In this document: piece by piece, positions 25,484 through 34,580 of the stretch
Layout: each line of letters opens with the position of its first letter
Numbering within the stretch: the first letter of the stretch is position 1
Source: Candidatus Krumholzibacteriia bacterium
Lineage (GTDB): Bacteria; Krumholzibacteriota; Krumholzibacteriia; Krumholzibacteriales; Krumholzibacteriaceae
Direction: 5' to 3'
NCBI GenBank assembly: GCA_023131975.1
Contig: JAGLYV010000099.1
Location: forward strand, 1 to 58,443
DNA: 58,443 nt
Made by a program: the position numbers and the translations under genes
The notes under the pieces: generated by a model
What the model was told of the DNA's origin: nothing
The model's database searches: none
The model's input: the letters and a program-made list of their open reading frames with translations, nothing else

Positions 25484-26071
25484 ATTATCTCCTCCAAGAT
25501 TGGAATTGTGTCTTTCAGATTTTTTCAGCATCTAACACATTCGTATTGCACCCTGCATGCCACTCAGATGAACCGGACTTTTTGCCGGTACCTGTTGAAT
25601 TGATGATACAATTGCAACTCCTTCGAAATAATGCTGTTCAGAAGAACGACATTAAATATTTGCAATGGATTTCATTATTAATCTATCACTGCCATCAGCA
25701 ATTACAGGCAGATCGGATGTGTATCGCGTGGAACACTTTTTGGAACACTTCTCCTGTAACTTGTTATGATTCAACTCGTAACAAAAGTGGAACACATGGA
25801 ACTATTGGAACACTTTTTTGGAACACATTGGCCCGGATACTGCAGCAACATACGGTCCATTCCATGAAAGATAGGCGTCACCTAGATTGCAGATCCACAA
25901 TTTACAATCCAACCGAAAATCTCCTTTATTAATCAGCCCCAATTGATATATTCTGTTCCCTGTATGGGGTTCATAAGCATTTGGGGGTCACCGGGCTGGG
26001 GGCACTGGACCATCGCCCCAATAAAAGGCATGCTGACTCTCTTCTACTCATTCCTCCGGGAGGACTCTGAG
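25484..26071. other. AT-rich non-coding region between the Cys-rich lipoprotein and mscS
   Basis: These 588 bases have no convincing gene; a 128-codon plus frame at 25546-25932 has no ribosome site and an implausible composition. The region contains the TGGAACAC repeat cluster (25729-25826, separate entry) and a TTGTTATG/CGTAACAA dyad near 25760-25783 within it. ACCGG/CCGGT flanks a short loop near 25570-25590. The sequence is more AT-rich than the flanking operons, marking the islet's edge. Confidence 0.55.
25729..25826. repeat. Cluster of five TGGAACAC repeats
   Basis: TGGAACAC occurs at 25729, 25741, 25788, 25806 and 25819, with a partial TGGAAC at 25797. The copies form two similar doublets, TGGAACAC-T4or5-TGGAACAC (25729-25748 and 25806-25826), with copy spacing of 12 and 13 bp. 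The doublets flank a TTGTTATG/CGTAACAA dyad. Possible readings are a protein-binding array, a recombination site or a remnant of a mobile-element end. Confidence 0.6.
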
Positions 26072-27127
26072 ATGCAGGAATTTCTCGGACATATATATTT
26101 CGGGAACACTATACTTGAATACCTCGTCTGCCTCGCCTTTTTTATCGGCGGTGTCCTGGTCGTCAAGCTATTCACCACGATAGTCATGAGCCGACTGAAG
26201 AAACTGGCCAGCCGCACGAAAACGGACCTAGACGATTTCCTGCTTCACGCTGTGGACACCAAGCTTTCCTCCCTCTTTTACATCGGGGTCCTCTACCTCA
26301 GCATACAGCGACTTACCCTCAACGATATGATGGCCAGAGGGACCTGGATCTTCTTCCTTCTTTTCCTCACTATCTTCGGGGTCCGCTTTCTTCTCAGCCT
26401 GGTCATATACATCCTCGATCTCTACTGGACCAGTAGAGACACGGAAGAATCGAAGAAAAAGGCGATCCGGGGCATTCTGACGATCTTCAAGTTCGCAGTC
26501 TGGGTAATCGCCGTCGTCATACTTCTGGACAACCTCGGCGTGCAGGTCTCAGGCCTTATCGCCGGCCTCGGTATCGGAGGCATCGCCATAGCCCTGGCCG
26601 CGCAGGCGGTACTGGGCGACCTTTTCAGCTATTTCACCATCTTTTTCGACAAACCGTTCGAGATCGGTGACTACATCATCATCGGCGATTTCATGGGAAC
26701 GGTGGAACATATCGGAATAAAGACTTCTCGCATCCGGTCACTCAGCGGTGAGGAGATCATCATATCCAACACGGACCTGACCAGCTCGCGCGTGCGTAAT
26801 TACAAAAGGATGGAAAAACGCAGGATACTGTTCAAGCTGGGCCTGGTCTACGACACCACAGCTGAGCAGCTCGAAGAAGCTACATCGCTCATAAAGGAGA
26901 TAATCGCGGCGACCGGGAATGCCGAGTTCGACAGATCCCACTTCTGCCAGTACGGAGATTTCAGTCTCGACATAGAGACTGTCTATTATGTCCTGACCAG
27001 GGATTATAATATCTACATGGATACTCAACAGGACATCAATCTCCGTATCAGGAAAGAATTCGAAAAACGCGGCCTCGAGTTCGCCTACCCCACACAGACT
27101 GTGATCGTGGAGAAGAATGAACCCTGA
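26072..27127 (+). CDS. MscS-type mechanosensitive channel
   Basis: ATG 26072 is chosen because GGGAGG lies about 9 bases upstream; the frame is open from 25943 but the extension looks non-coding. The 351-aa protein has four to five membrane helices and then the MscS pore helix, rich in Gly/Ala (LIAGLGIGGIAIALAAQAVLGD), followed by the beta domain (FDKPFEIGDYIIIGDFMGTVEHIG) with the SGEEIIISN strand, and the C-terminal alpha/beta cap. This fits the MscS/YbdG class of small channels that release solutes on hypo-osmotic shock. It lies 65 bp upstream of the kinase gene on the same strand. Confidence 0.92.
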   Translation: MQEFLGHIYFGNTILEYLVCLAFFIGGVLVVKLFTTIVMSRLKKLASRTKTDLDDFLLHAVDTKLSSLFYIGVLYLSIQRLTLNDMMARGTWIFFLLFLTIFGVRFLLSLVIYILDLYWTSRDTEESKKKAIRGILTIFKFAVWVIAVVILLDNLGVQVSGLIAGLGIGGIAIALAAQAVLGDLFSYFTIFFDKPFEIGDYIIIGDFMGTVEHIGIKTSRIRSLSGEEIIISNTDLTSSRVRNYKRMEKRRILFKLGLVYDTTAEQLEEATSLIKEIIAATGNAEFDRSHFCQYGDFSLDIETVYYVLTRDYNIYMDTQQDINLRIRKEFEKRGLEFAYPTQTVIVEKNEP

Positions 27128-27192
27128 TTTCTGTTGACACCTCCCGTTAAATCCAGTTTGATGAACGACATACAGCAAACGAAGGGTGCCAG

Positions 27193-28641
27193 ATGACCGA
27201 ACGGCAGATCGGGAATTACAAGATACTCAAACAGATAGGCGTCGGCGGCATGGCCAAGGTCTATCTGGCCGTTCACAAGGACGTCCCTAACCTCAAGTTA
27301 GTCCTGAAGATCCTTTCCAATTCCCAGCATGCCGAACGCTTCATGCAGGAAGCCGACAAGCTCGCGCTTCTCGATGGAAACCCCAACATATGCCAGATCC
27401 GCCATTTCTTCGACCATGAGGACGAGCTCGTGATCGCCATGGAGTATATCGACGGATCATCGCTCGAACAGATGATCGAGGAAAAGGACAGTTTTTCCAT
27501 CACCGAGTCTCTCAAGATAGTCACCGACCTTCTTGGCGGGCTTGCCCCCGCTCACTCGCAGAATATCTACCACCGCGACCTCAAGCCGGGCAATATCATG
27601 TTCGATGGAAAAGGGGTCCTGAAGATCATCGATTTCGGTATCGCGAAGGGCAAGACCGACCCCCAGATGACGATAGTAGGCACCGCGGCAGGGACTCCCG
27701 AGTATATGGCCCCGGAACAGTTCACCGGCGGTGAAGACCTTGATTATTCGAAATGCGATATCTACGCTGTAGGAACTATACTGTACAGACTTATTACAGG
27801 AGAACTTCCCTTCAAGGGCGCCAACGAATTCGTCCTTCGCGACGCGAAGATGTTCGAAGAGCCACCTGTCCCTTCCAGCCTTGCGGGCAACATATCCAAA
27901 GAACTCGATAAGGTTATACTTAAGGCTATAGACAAGGATCCCGGAGCGAGATTCTCGTCCATGGAAGAGATGCGTACGGAGCTTTTAAGGATATCAGCGC
28001 AGCAGGGTGGCGCCGCGGGTAGCTCTGTGGCAGAAACAATGGCTAATATCGTAACGGGAGCGGATACCGTGGGTATTCCTTCCTCTCCTTCGCGCCGAAA
28101 AAAATCCCGTGCCTCAAAAAAAAGCGGCGGCAGAGGCCGTAAAAGCAGCAGCGGGAAGGTAGTTGGAATAGTTATCGGTGCTGTTGTCATAATCGCGGCA
28201 GCGATCTTCGGGCTGAGGATGATGTCGGGCGGAGATGAGACTCTTTCAGGCGAGGGCCAGCCCGGCAGCAGCCATGAGATGGGATCGGCAACGTCAGATA
28301 CTACAATGTCCGGAGATAATGCCGCTTCTACCCTGCCGGTCTCGTCCGGCGGCGAGTCCGGAACAACAGTATCCACGACTGCCGACGAAAAACCTGCAGT
28401 GAGAAGAAAACCCCCCGTAGCGCCCGGAATCCTGCTGGTCACCTCCAGGCCCGGTTACGCGGCTGTCTACATCAATGGAAAACTACAGGACGAACCAACA
28501 CCGTTCAGATTCGAACGCCCGCCGGGCAGATACACCGTCAGGATAGTCAAGGTCGTGGGCGGACGGGAGCTGACCCATACCGAAACGGTCACCGTCACAA
28601 GTGGCAAGATGATAAAAGTATCGCACAATTTCGAGGAATAG
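27193..28641 (+). CDS. Ser/Thr protein kinase with membrane anchor and PEGA domain
   Basis: The 482-aa protein has an N-terminal Hanks-type kinase with IGVGGMAKVY (residues 15-24), Lys39 for ATP, HRDLKPGN (127-134) and DFG (147-149), then APE at 173-175. A basic, Ser-rich juxtamembrane stretch leads to a single helix (323-342). A low-complexity linker then connects to a PEGA domain (about 411-480), which begins PGILLVTSRPGYAAVYINGK. The kinase is thus cytoplasmic and the PEGA outside, as in PknB-like sensors, with PEGA probably binding envelope material. It heads a run of envelope genes to 33853 and could control their export or assembly. Confidence 0.93.
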   Translation: MTERQIGNYKILKQIGVGGMAKVYLAVHKDVPNLKLVLKILSNSQHAERFMQEADKLALLDGNPNICQIRHFFDHEDELVIAMEYIDGSSLEQMIEEKDSFSITESLKIVTDLLGGLAPAHSQNIYHRDLKPGNIMFDGKGVLKIIDFGIAKGKTDPQMTIVGTAAGTPEYMAPEQFTGGEDLDYSKCDIYAVGTILYRLITGELPFKGANEFVLRDAKMFEEPPVPSSLAGNISKELDKVILKAIDKDPGARFSSMEEMRTELLRISAQQGGAAGSSVAETMANIVTGADTVGIPSSPSRRKKSRASKKSGGRGRKSSSGKVVGIVIGAVVIIAAAIFGLRMMSGGDETLSGEGQPGSSHEMGSATSDTTMSGDNAASTLPVSSGGESGTTVSTTADEKPAVRRKPPVAPGILLVTSRPGYAAVYINGKLQDEPTPFRFERPPGRYTVRIVKVVGGRELTHTETVTVTSGKMIKVSHNFEE

Positions 28642-28686
28642 TTTAGAATCCTTCTATAAATTTCACCTAAAACCGGGAGGCGTATT

Positions 28687-29736
28687 ATGAGACGGTTTTT
28701 CCTGTTTTTCATCCCATTTTCTCTTCTGATCCTTCCCCCTCTATTTATCCTGGCACCGGCGTCAGACGCGCTGGCTTCGGATAGCAACGTCTCAGAAAAG
28801 CTCGCAGAGGCTGTAGATGTCTATCTCGACGGAGAATTCGAGGCGGGACTGGCGATTACGGACGAACTCTTGTCCATGCAGGACCTTACTGCTAATGACA
28901 AGATCGCGATCCTCGAAGTGAAAAGCATCATCACCTATGCTAAAGGACAGAAGTACAAGAATGAGGCCTATAGTTACCTCCAGAACATCTCACAGATCGG
29001 GCACTGTCTCATCAACCTGCCCAGGGAGATGTGGCCCAGCGAGCTGAGAGACAAATGGTACGAACTCTGCCAGAACAAAAACCTGCTTGTCTGCCCGGAT
29101 GATCGACCTCCCGAGATCAAAACGATCGCGATAATGGAGTTCGACAACTTCTCGATCGGCAAGTACAAGGAAGAACTGGGCGATATCAGCAAGGCCCTCG
29201 CCGATTTCTTCGAATACGACTTTTCGCGTTTTACCGACCTCAAAATAGTCGAACGTGACAAGCTCGATTACCTGCTCAGGGAGATCAAACTCTCCGAGGA
29301 GGGAAAGATCGATCAGGCGACGGCTGTCAGGGTCGGAAAGATGCTCGGTGCCCAGCTGATGGTGTTCGGCAGCATAGCGCAGGTCGACCGCAAGAACGCG
29401 AGAATGGTAGTGCGCGTCGTAAATGTGGAGACCTCCGAGATAATCACCTCGGCCGACATGGAAGGAAAACCGAATTTCGTCGAGATGGAAAAGGGACTCG
29501 TGAAAGCTATCGCGGAAAAGCTCGAACTGGTCGTCACGGACCAGATGAAAACCGCGATCGAGGAATCGGCCACTACCGATATGGACGCCGCAAAGCTCTA
29601 TTCCCTCGGGCTGAAGTACATGGACGACTATCAGTATGAAAAAGCCTATGAACACTTCCAGCAGGCCTACGAAAAGGACAACAGTTTCATCGAGGCAAAG
29701 AAAAAGATGGAGATATACAAACCTCTCGTTGGATGA
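28687..29736 (+). CDS. Secreted CsgG-like protein with C-terminal TPR
   Basis: The 349-aa protein has a signal peptide (to about residue 30), a helical N-terminal region, then a CsgG/LpoB-like domain (about 145-282). That domain opens with the strand KTIAIMEFDNFS, has LKIVERDKLDYLLREIKLSE and MLGAQLMVFGSIAQV, and continues as alternating strands. A TPR-like hairpin closes the protein (303-340). It has no lipobox, unlike its neighbour at 29842. GGGAGG precedes the ATG. CsgG proteins form outer-membrane export pores in curli systems, while other family members are periplasmic regulators; which applies here is unknown. No curlin-like gene is adjacent. Confidence 0.82.
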   Translation: MRRFFLFFIPFSLLILPPLFILAPASDALASDSNVSEKLAEAVDVYLDGEFEAGLAITDELLSMQDLTANDKIAILEVKSIITYAKGQKYKNEAYSYLQNISQIGHCLINLPREMWPSELRDKWYELCQNKNLLVCPDDRPPEIKTIAIMEFDNFSIGKYKEELGDISKALADFFEYDFSRFTDLKIVERDKLDYLLREIKLSEEGKIDQATAVRVGKMLGAQLMVFGSIAQVDRKNARMVVRVVNVETSEIITSADMEGKPNFVEMEKGLVKAIAEKLELVVTDQMKTAIEESATTDMDAAKLYSLGLKYMDDYQYEKAYEHFQQAYEKDNSFIEAKKKMEIYKPLVG

Positions 29737-29764
29737 GATAGCTCTGCGGTCATCAGGAGTAAAA

Positions 29765-29800
29765 GTGTCCTGAAGTCGCAGAAGATGAGCGTGTCCTGAA
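29765..29800. repeat. Direct repeat GTGTCCTGAA between the two CsgG-like genes
   Basis: GTGTCCTGAA occurs exactly at 29765-29774 and 29791-29800, 26 bp apart, in the only long gap (105 bp) of this operon. It may be a regulatory pair or a duplication scar. Confidence 0.35.
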
Positions 29801-29841
29801 ATCCCTTTCGGGGCCCGCCTGCTCTGAACGATAAGGAGAAC

Positions 29842-31158
29842 ATGATGTCGCGATCAATACCGGCGGTCCTTCTGATCTTTGCCCTGCTGATCACCGGCTG
29901 CACCCAGAGTTATTACCGGCAGGGCCTTGCCGCCAGCGAAGAGGGAGACAACGATGCCGCCCTCGACCTGCTCTACAAAGCTGTCGGAGAACGACCGGAC
30001 GACCACCGGGCATGGCGGGAGATCGGCATGGCCTGGTACAGGACAGAGGCGCTTGGAAAGGCAGAAGAGGCCTTTGCCACTTCCAACCGGATCAGCCCGA
30101 ACGCCCTTTCCAACCTCTACCTCGGCCTGATCTTTGAAAAGACCGATCAGATCGACAGGGCGATACGAGTCTACAGCGCGGCAGCCAATCTTCAGGGCGA
30201 TGGCAAGACTAAAGACATGATCGAAGGCAGGCTGAGCGTCCTTATCGACAAACGCCTTACGGATGAGGCGAGGCAGGCTGTCCTCAACGAGGATTCTCTC
30301 GATGTCGATTCACTCCCTGAAAACAGCATAGCCGTAATAAATTTCGACGGATCCAACCTTCCGTCAGACCTGCAGCCGATGGCTCTCGGCCTGGCTGAGT
30401 TCGTCGCGATGGACCTTGCCAAAGTCTCCGAACTCAAGGTGCTGGAGAGGATGAAGATCAACGTGATCCTCGACGAACTCCAGCTCAGCGAATCAAACTA
30501 TTCCAGTACCACCGTTGGCCCGAGAGTAGGAAAGCTTCTCGGAAGCAGCAGGATAGTCCTCGGATCGGTGAACAGCACCGGGGATGATGGATTCAGGGTA
30601 GATGGAAGACTGGTCAACACTGTCGATGGCAAAGCCAGCGGCACCCGGTCGGACGAAGGCAGCCTCGAAGAGTTCTTCCGTGTCGAAAAACAATTCGTCT
30701 TCGGCATCATCGACACACTGGGGATCGTGCTCAGCAAGGAGGAAAGAGACGCTATCGAGGAGGTCCCCACGGAATCCTTCCTCGCGTTCATGTCGTACAG
30801 CAAGGGCCTCTTCTATGAAAGACGGGGCATGCACAGCGACGCGGCAGGATCGTTCAGGGACGCTGGAAATGCTGACCCTGGATTCATACAGGCCACGAAC
30901 CTCGCGGGAAAGATGGAACACGCGTCTTCGGCCGGCACAAGCAGCTTCGAGACTGGCGTGACCGCCTCCATGACGAGAGAAGACTCCCCGGGCGATTTCG
31001 GCATTATTCAGTCGGCCAACCTCATCAACAGCAACTTCATCATGAACGCCACACTCTACTGGCCCCTGGGATTGTTGACGGCTCCTCCTCCCGGCGGAGG
31101 TCCGGCGTGGCACGGCTACGGGATAATCATCATAAGGGGGGATTTCGATGCGAACTAG
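29842..31158 (+). CDS. Lipoprotein with N-terminal TPRs and CsgG-like domain
   Basis: The 438-aa protein has a lipobox ending LITGC with Cys20, then TPR helices (about 25-140; REIGMAWYRTEALGKAEEAF and similar), followed by a CsgG-like domain (about 154-285) with SIAVINFDGSNLP, LKVLERMKINVILDELQLSE and LLGSSRIVLGSV. The tail is Gly/Pro-rich. AAGGAG lies before two ATGs (29842, 29845); the second has the better spacing. It shares the domain of the previous gene in reversed domain order (TPR first), suggesting an old duplication or a two-subunit pore. Its end overlaps the beta-barrel gene by 11 bp. Confidence 0.82.
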   Translation: MMSRSIPAVLLIFALLITGCTQSYYRQGLAASEEGDNDAALDLLYKAVGERPDDHRAWREIGMAWYRTEALGKAEEAFATSNRISPNALSNLYLGLIFEKTDQIDRAIRVYSAAANLQGDGKTKDMIEGRLSVLIDKRLTDEARQAVLNEDSLDVDSLPENSIAVINFDGSNLPSDLQPMALGLAEFVAMDLAKVSELKVLERMKINVILDELQLSESNYSSTTVGPRVGKLLGSSRIVLGSVNSTGDDGFRVDGRLVNTVDGKASGTRSDEGSLEEFFRVEKQFVFGIIDTLGIVLSKEERDAIEEVPTESFLAFMSYSKGLFYERRGMHSDAAGSFRDAGNADPGFIQATNLAGKMEHASSAGTSSFETGVTASMTREDSPGDFGIIQSANLINSNFIMNATLYWPLGLLTAPPPGGGPAWHGYGIIIIRGDFDAN

Positions 31159-32269
31159 AATCACCATATCGGTCATCCTCGCTTTGGTCCTGATCTCTTC
31201 TTCCACTGTACACGCCCAGATCATCTACGGACAGCCGGGCTCGGCAGGGCTCAAGTTCTATTACAGTTCATGGAATCTGGAGGATCAGGACGGCCTCACA
31301 CAGGACATCTCCCAGGGAACACTCGATCTATCTGGATTTATCCCTCTGAAAGAGAACCTCGAGGCCAGATACCAGATACTGTCCGGCTTCAACACTCTGG
31401 AGTACGGAGACGCGGAAGACGACCTCTCCGGCCTCGGAGACCTCAGGATCCAGATCTCACGGTCATTCTCCAGAGACAAATACCTCCTCTCCGCGGGAGT
31501 AAATCTTCCGACAGGCAGCAGGGAACTGAACGCCGAAGAAGAAAGACGGATCGTCGAATTCCTCTCCTACGATTTCCTTACCCTGCCGATGCGCAGGTTC
31601 GGAGAGGGATTGGGATTCAATATCCAGGCCGGCGCGGCGACCGAGCTGGGCCGGTTCAAATGCGGCCTCAGCGCCGTATATGATTTCCTCGGCTCCTACT
31701 CTCCCTATGAGGAAACGGGCGACTACGACCCCGGCGATGCCATCTCTGTAAACGCCACGGCGAACACGATGTCCGGAAAGGTAAGCTATACCGGCAATTT
31801 CGGCTTTTCGATCTTCGGCACCGACGCTCTGGAAGATGACGATATCTACAAACAGGCTCCCCAGTTCAATGCCCGGATCATGGCCGTCATCCCGGGTCAG
31901 AAATATACTACGACGATCGGTACAAGGTTGGTCATTCGCGGCCGCAACAAACGATACAGCCTGACAGAGGGAGTGATAGACAGCCAGCTGAAGAAGTACG
32001 GAGACGAGATAGGAGGATTTGTCCGCCTGTCCTTTACGGGCTGGAAGGCATGGAACATAGGTACAATGGCTGGGATCAGGCAGATCATGGCCAACGAAGA
32101 GGAGTTCGATGCATCTACGGTCTTCAATCTCGGCCTGGACCTTTCGAAGGCGATCAACGACCGGCTGACATTCGATACAGGAATGATCTATTACACAGGC
32201 TCCGCCGACGGTGGAGAAATCGATATGAGCGGCTTTCAGATGTCCGGTGGCATCAGCCTATCTTACTAG
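31148..32269 (+). CDS. Outer-membrane beta-barrel protein
   Basis: The 373-aa protein has a signal peptide (cleaved near AQIIYG, residue 24). The rest is a succession of amphipathic beta strands with aromatic girdles (for example GLKFYYSSWNL, NLEARYQILSGF, KYLLSAGVNLPTG, FNIQAGAATELG), ending in the aromatic ...GGISLSY, the usual C-terminal insertion signal for a barrel. About 14-16 strands would fit the length. No plug or catalytic motif is seen. It begins inside the upstream lipoprotein gene (11-bp overlap, GGGGGGA site), so the two are co-translated, and the barrel may be the outer-membrane partner of the CsgG-like proteins. Confidence 0.85.
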   Translation: MRTRITISVILALVLISSSTVHAQIIYGQPGSAGLKFYYSSWNLEDQDGLTQDISQGTLDLSGFIPLKENLEARYQILSGFNTLEYGDAEDDLSGLGDLRIQISRSFSRDKYLLSAGVNLPTGSRELNAEEERRIVEFLSYDFLTLPMRRFGEGLGFNIQAGAATELGRFKCGLSAVYDFLGSYSPYEETGDYDPGDAISVNATANTMSGKVSYTGNFGFSIFGTDALEDDDIYKQAPQFNARIMAVIPGQKYTTTIGTRLVIRGRNKRYSLTEGVIDSQLKKYGDEIGGFVRLSFTGWKAWNIGTMAGIRQIMANEEEFDASTVFNLGLDLSKAINDRLTFDTGMIYYTGSADGGEIDMSGFQMSGGISLSY

Positions 32270-32278
32270 GAGGAGTGA

Positions 32279-33853
32279 ATGATGTTAAGACAGGGTAAAT
32301 ACCGCGATACGACCGTCATCCTGCTCCTTCTCCTGCTGGCCATTACCACGGCCTGTTCGGAAAAGATAACTTCAGCCGGGGATCAGGAAATCGAACTCCA
32401 GATTCAGAGTTCTGTCGGCGCCTGGATGGATGTCACGCAGGCTTCGACCTTCACTCTGACAGTCACCGGCAATGGGATAATCACACCTCTCACTGCCGAG
32501 CTTGTTTATCACAACGGGTTCCTCATCGGCAACATCAAAGTACCGGCCGGGCCGGGAAGGCTCTTTGTCATCCGGGCCTACGACGATGAAGGCATATTGA
32601 TCTACTCCGGCAGGACTATCGCCGACGTCGTGGGCGGCGAAGAACTTGTTCTGGATATTGCCATGGTACCTGACGTGCCGATGATAAAATTATCGCCCCT
32701 ATATATCGAAACCCTGCAGGGAGACATCCTGGCGATAACGATAAGTGTGTTCAACCTCCCCGACATCGGCAGGATAAGGACGCGGCTTTCGAACCGCCGA
32801 CTGATAGGCACCTCTTTCATCCGTCATGAAAATCTCGCCATCAATCCCATACTCCTGAAGATCGCCCAGCCGGAAGTATGGGTAGATGAGGGAGGCAATC
32901 TCTTCATCGAGCTGGAGAGCAGAAATCTGGAACTGTACAGCATCGTAGACCAGGATGGCTACGCCGAGATCGCTACAGTCTATTATTATACCCATGTTTA
33001 TGAAGTGAGCCCCTTTGAGACCATTACCTTCTCCCCCGCCATAACCCTCATGGCGGACAGGAATGGAAATCTATTCCCGCAGGAGGTGATCGAGGGCATA
33101 CGCTCTGAAAACTCGGTCGCCATTCTCCACGATTTCTGGTCACGCAGGGTAGCTACTTACGACATGGGCATCGAGACAATAGGAAACCCTGTACCTGTTC
33201 TGGACGGCACTCAGAACGGGCTCGACGGGACAGCCACAGGCACATCGCTCACCGACGGCCACCTGGGCGAGGCCAGGTTCTTTAATGGAAACGGCGATTA
33301 TATCACTGTCCCCGACGACGACCTGCTGGATATTCAGGAAGGGATCACTCTCAGAATGTGGGTCCAGGTCGACCCATGGTCAGTCGGCTCTCCCCTACCG
33401 GGGGCTCCGGCGATGAACCCCCGAATGTCCATGGTGTGCAAAAGAGATCCCGAAGGCGCCATAAACTACGAGCTGGTGATGCTGGACGTTTCGACGGGTG
33501 ACGAGTATGTCGAACTTGAATTCAGGTATGGCAATTCTACAACCCACGTTTATAACGCTGTCCTTCCACTCAATCTGTTGGATGGCTGGGTCCAGGTCAT
33601 CTTCTCTTTCCGATTCGGCGACCCTGAATCGGCCATCATGGCAGCAGGATATGGAAGCCCCTCGGCGCTTGAGGGCGGGTGGATAGCCGGTGACGGACTC
33701 GAACTTCCGCCCGTTACGGGAGGCGATCTTCTCATCGGCAGAGACAATGCCGAAATGCCCTCGTATTTCGAGGGAAGTATGGACGAACTGAACATCATCG
33801 ATCACGCTATGAACATCGAGGTGATCAGACATTATTACACTTACTATTATTGA
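32279..33853 (+). CDS. Lipoprotein with LamG-like (concanavalin-fold) domain
   Basis: The 524-aa protein has a hydrophobic N-terminus with a lipobox-like TAC (Cys26). An Ig-like region (about 35-135) is followed by a segment (141-275) with the strand pattern and acidic turn (LMADRNGNLFP) seen in cohesin-like folds, a weak suggestion. The C-terminal half (about 300-515) is a LamG/concanavalin-like domain with the typical GEARFFNGNGDYITVPDDDLLDI opening. Such domains bind carbohydrates or proteins, so it is probably a surface adhesin or glycan-binding lipoprotein. It starts 9 bp after the barrel stop, at AGGAGG, and the operon ends here at the terminator 33922-33953. Confidence 0.8.
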   Translation: MMLRQGKYRDTTVILLLLLLAITTACSEKITSAGDQEIELQIQSSVGAWMDVTQASTFTLTVTGNGIITPLTAELVYHNGFLIGNIKVPAGPGRLFVIRAYDDEGILIYSGRTIADVVGGEELVLDIAMVPDVPMIKLSPLYIETLQGDILAITISVFNLPDIGRIRTRLSNRRLIGTSFIRHENLAINPILLKIAQPEVWVDEGGNLFIELESRNLELYSIVDQDGYAEIATVYYYTHVYEVSPFETITFSPAITLMADRNGNLFPQEVIEGIRSENSVAILHDFWSRRVATYDMGIETIGNPVPVLDGTQNGLDGTATGTSLTDGHLGEARFFNGNGDYITVPDDDLLDIQEGITLRMWVQVDPWSVGSPLPGAPAMNPRMSMVCKRDPEGAINYELVMLDVSTGDEYVELEFRYGNSTTHVYNAVLPLNLLDGWVQVIFSFRFGDPESAIMAAGYGSPSALEGGWIAGDGLELPPVTGGDLLIGRDNAEMPSYFEGSMDELNIIDHAMNIEVIRHYYTYYY

Positions 33854-33921
33854 TGGTATCCGGGGCTGCCCCCGAAAGGTGGCCCCACCGGACGTTGAAG
33901 GGACATCAATAGATCCCTGAT

Positions 33922-33953
33922 AAAAAAAGAGTCCCCAATGGGACTCTTTTTTT
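33922..33953. terminator. Bidirectional intrinsic terminator
   Basis: AGAGTCCC (33928-33935) pairs with GGGACTCT (33940-33947), with a run of seven A on the left and seven T on the right. It terminates the envelope operon on the plus strand and the type VI locus (through the gene ending at 34012) on the minus strand. Confidence 0.92.
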
Positions 33954-34011
33954 CTGTCTCGATGAACCGAAACAATCTCACCGCATCGAAACAATTAACC
34001 CGATTTTATGA

Positions 34012-34521
34012 TCAGTCACTCCTCAGAATGATCGTCTCCCCGATCGTTGCGGGATATTCCAGCATCGTATCGATAGCACCCTGCTGACCCTTGATGAACA
34101 GGCCCGCGATAAAGAGCCATGAAAGGAACTTTCTGCCCTTACCCTCGTGGGCGGCGACACCTGCCAACTTTATCATCTCACCGCTGGCAGTGGCGTAGGC
34201 CCCCTTGGAAGCCAGATCCACAAAAGCGATCTTTATCATCCCCGGTTTTCCGGGCCGTGACGCGGAGACCGCTTCCTCTACTTTCGCCGTGCCTTCCGCT
34301 CCCGCCTCGACGATCGTCTTTCCACCGATCTTTATATCCTCGGCGAGGTATATCGCTATCGTGACTCCTGCCTGCAGCTTTCCGGAATCGACCATCATCG
34401 CGGGATCAAATTTCACCTTGATCTCTGTTTCTTCAGGAAGGACTACCTTGCCGGCGAAAGATGCCGCGGGAACCACAAATACCATGAGAGCTACGAGCCC
34501 TGTGATAACCAGTTTTTTCAT
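34012..34521 (-). CDS. Small secreted protein of unknown function
   Basis: The 169-aa protein has a signal peptide (cleaved near residue 23, FAGKVV). The mature part opens with a strand pair (ETEIKVKFDPAMMVDSGKLQAG) and contains alternating strands with a hydrophobic helix near residue 130 (SWLFIAGLFIKGQQG). No family is recognised. It is the last gene of the type VI locus on this strand, 59 bp after the GTPase gene, with the bidirectional terminator just beyond. It may be a periplasmic accessory of the secretion system or an unrelated passenger. Confidence 0.65.
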   Translation of the reverse strand: MKKLVITGLVALMVFVVPAASFAGKVVLPEETEIKVKFDPAMMVDSGKLQAGVTIAIYLAEDIKIGGKTIVEAGAEGTAKVEEAVSASRPGKPGMIKIAFVDLASKGAYATASGEMIKLAGVAAHEGKGRKFLSWLFIAGLFIKGQQGAIDTMLEYPATIGETIILRSD

Positions 34522-34580
34522 CGCAGATCCTTTCTATTGGTACTTTTTATCTCTATCCCTGTTTTACGGTTCCAGTTTTT

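Noticed and set aside
25729-25826. TGGAACAC cluster as a CRISPR array
   Set aside because: Repeats are 8 bp, spacing is 9-47 bp, and no cas genes are present.
25546-25932. 128-codon plus-strand frame in the AT-rich gap
   Set aside because: No ribosome site, odd composition, and it runs through the TGGAACAC repeats; better read as non-coding.
27193-28641. The Ser/Thr kinase as a PpkA-type regulator of the type VI system
   Set aside because: It is separated from the type VI locus by a bidirectional terminator, lies on the other strand, and no PppA or Fha partner is next to the secretion genes.
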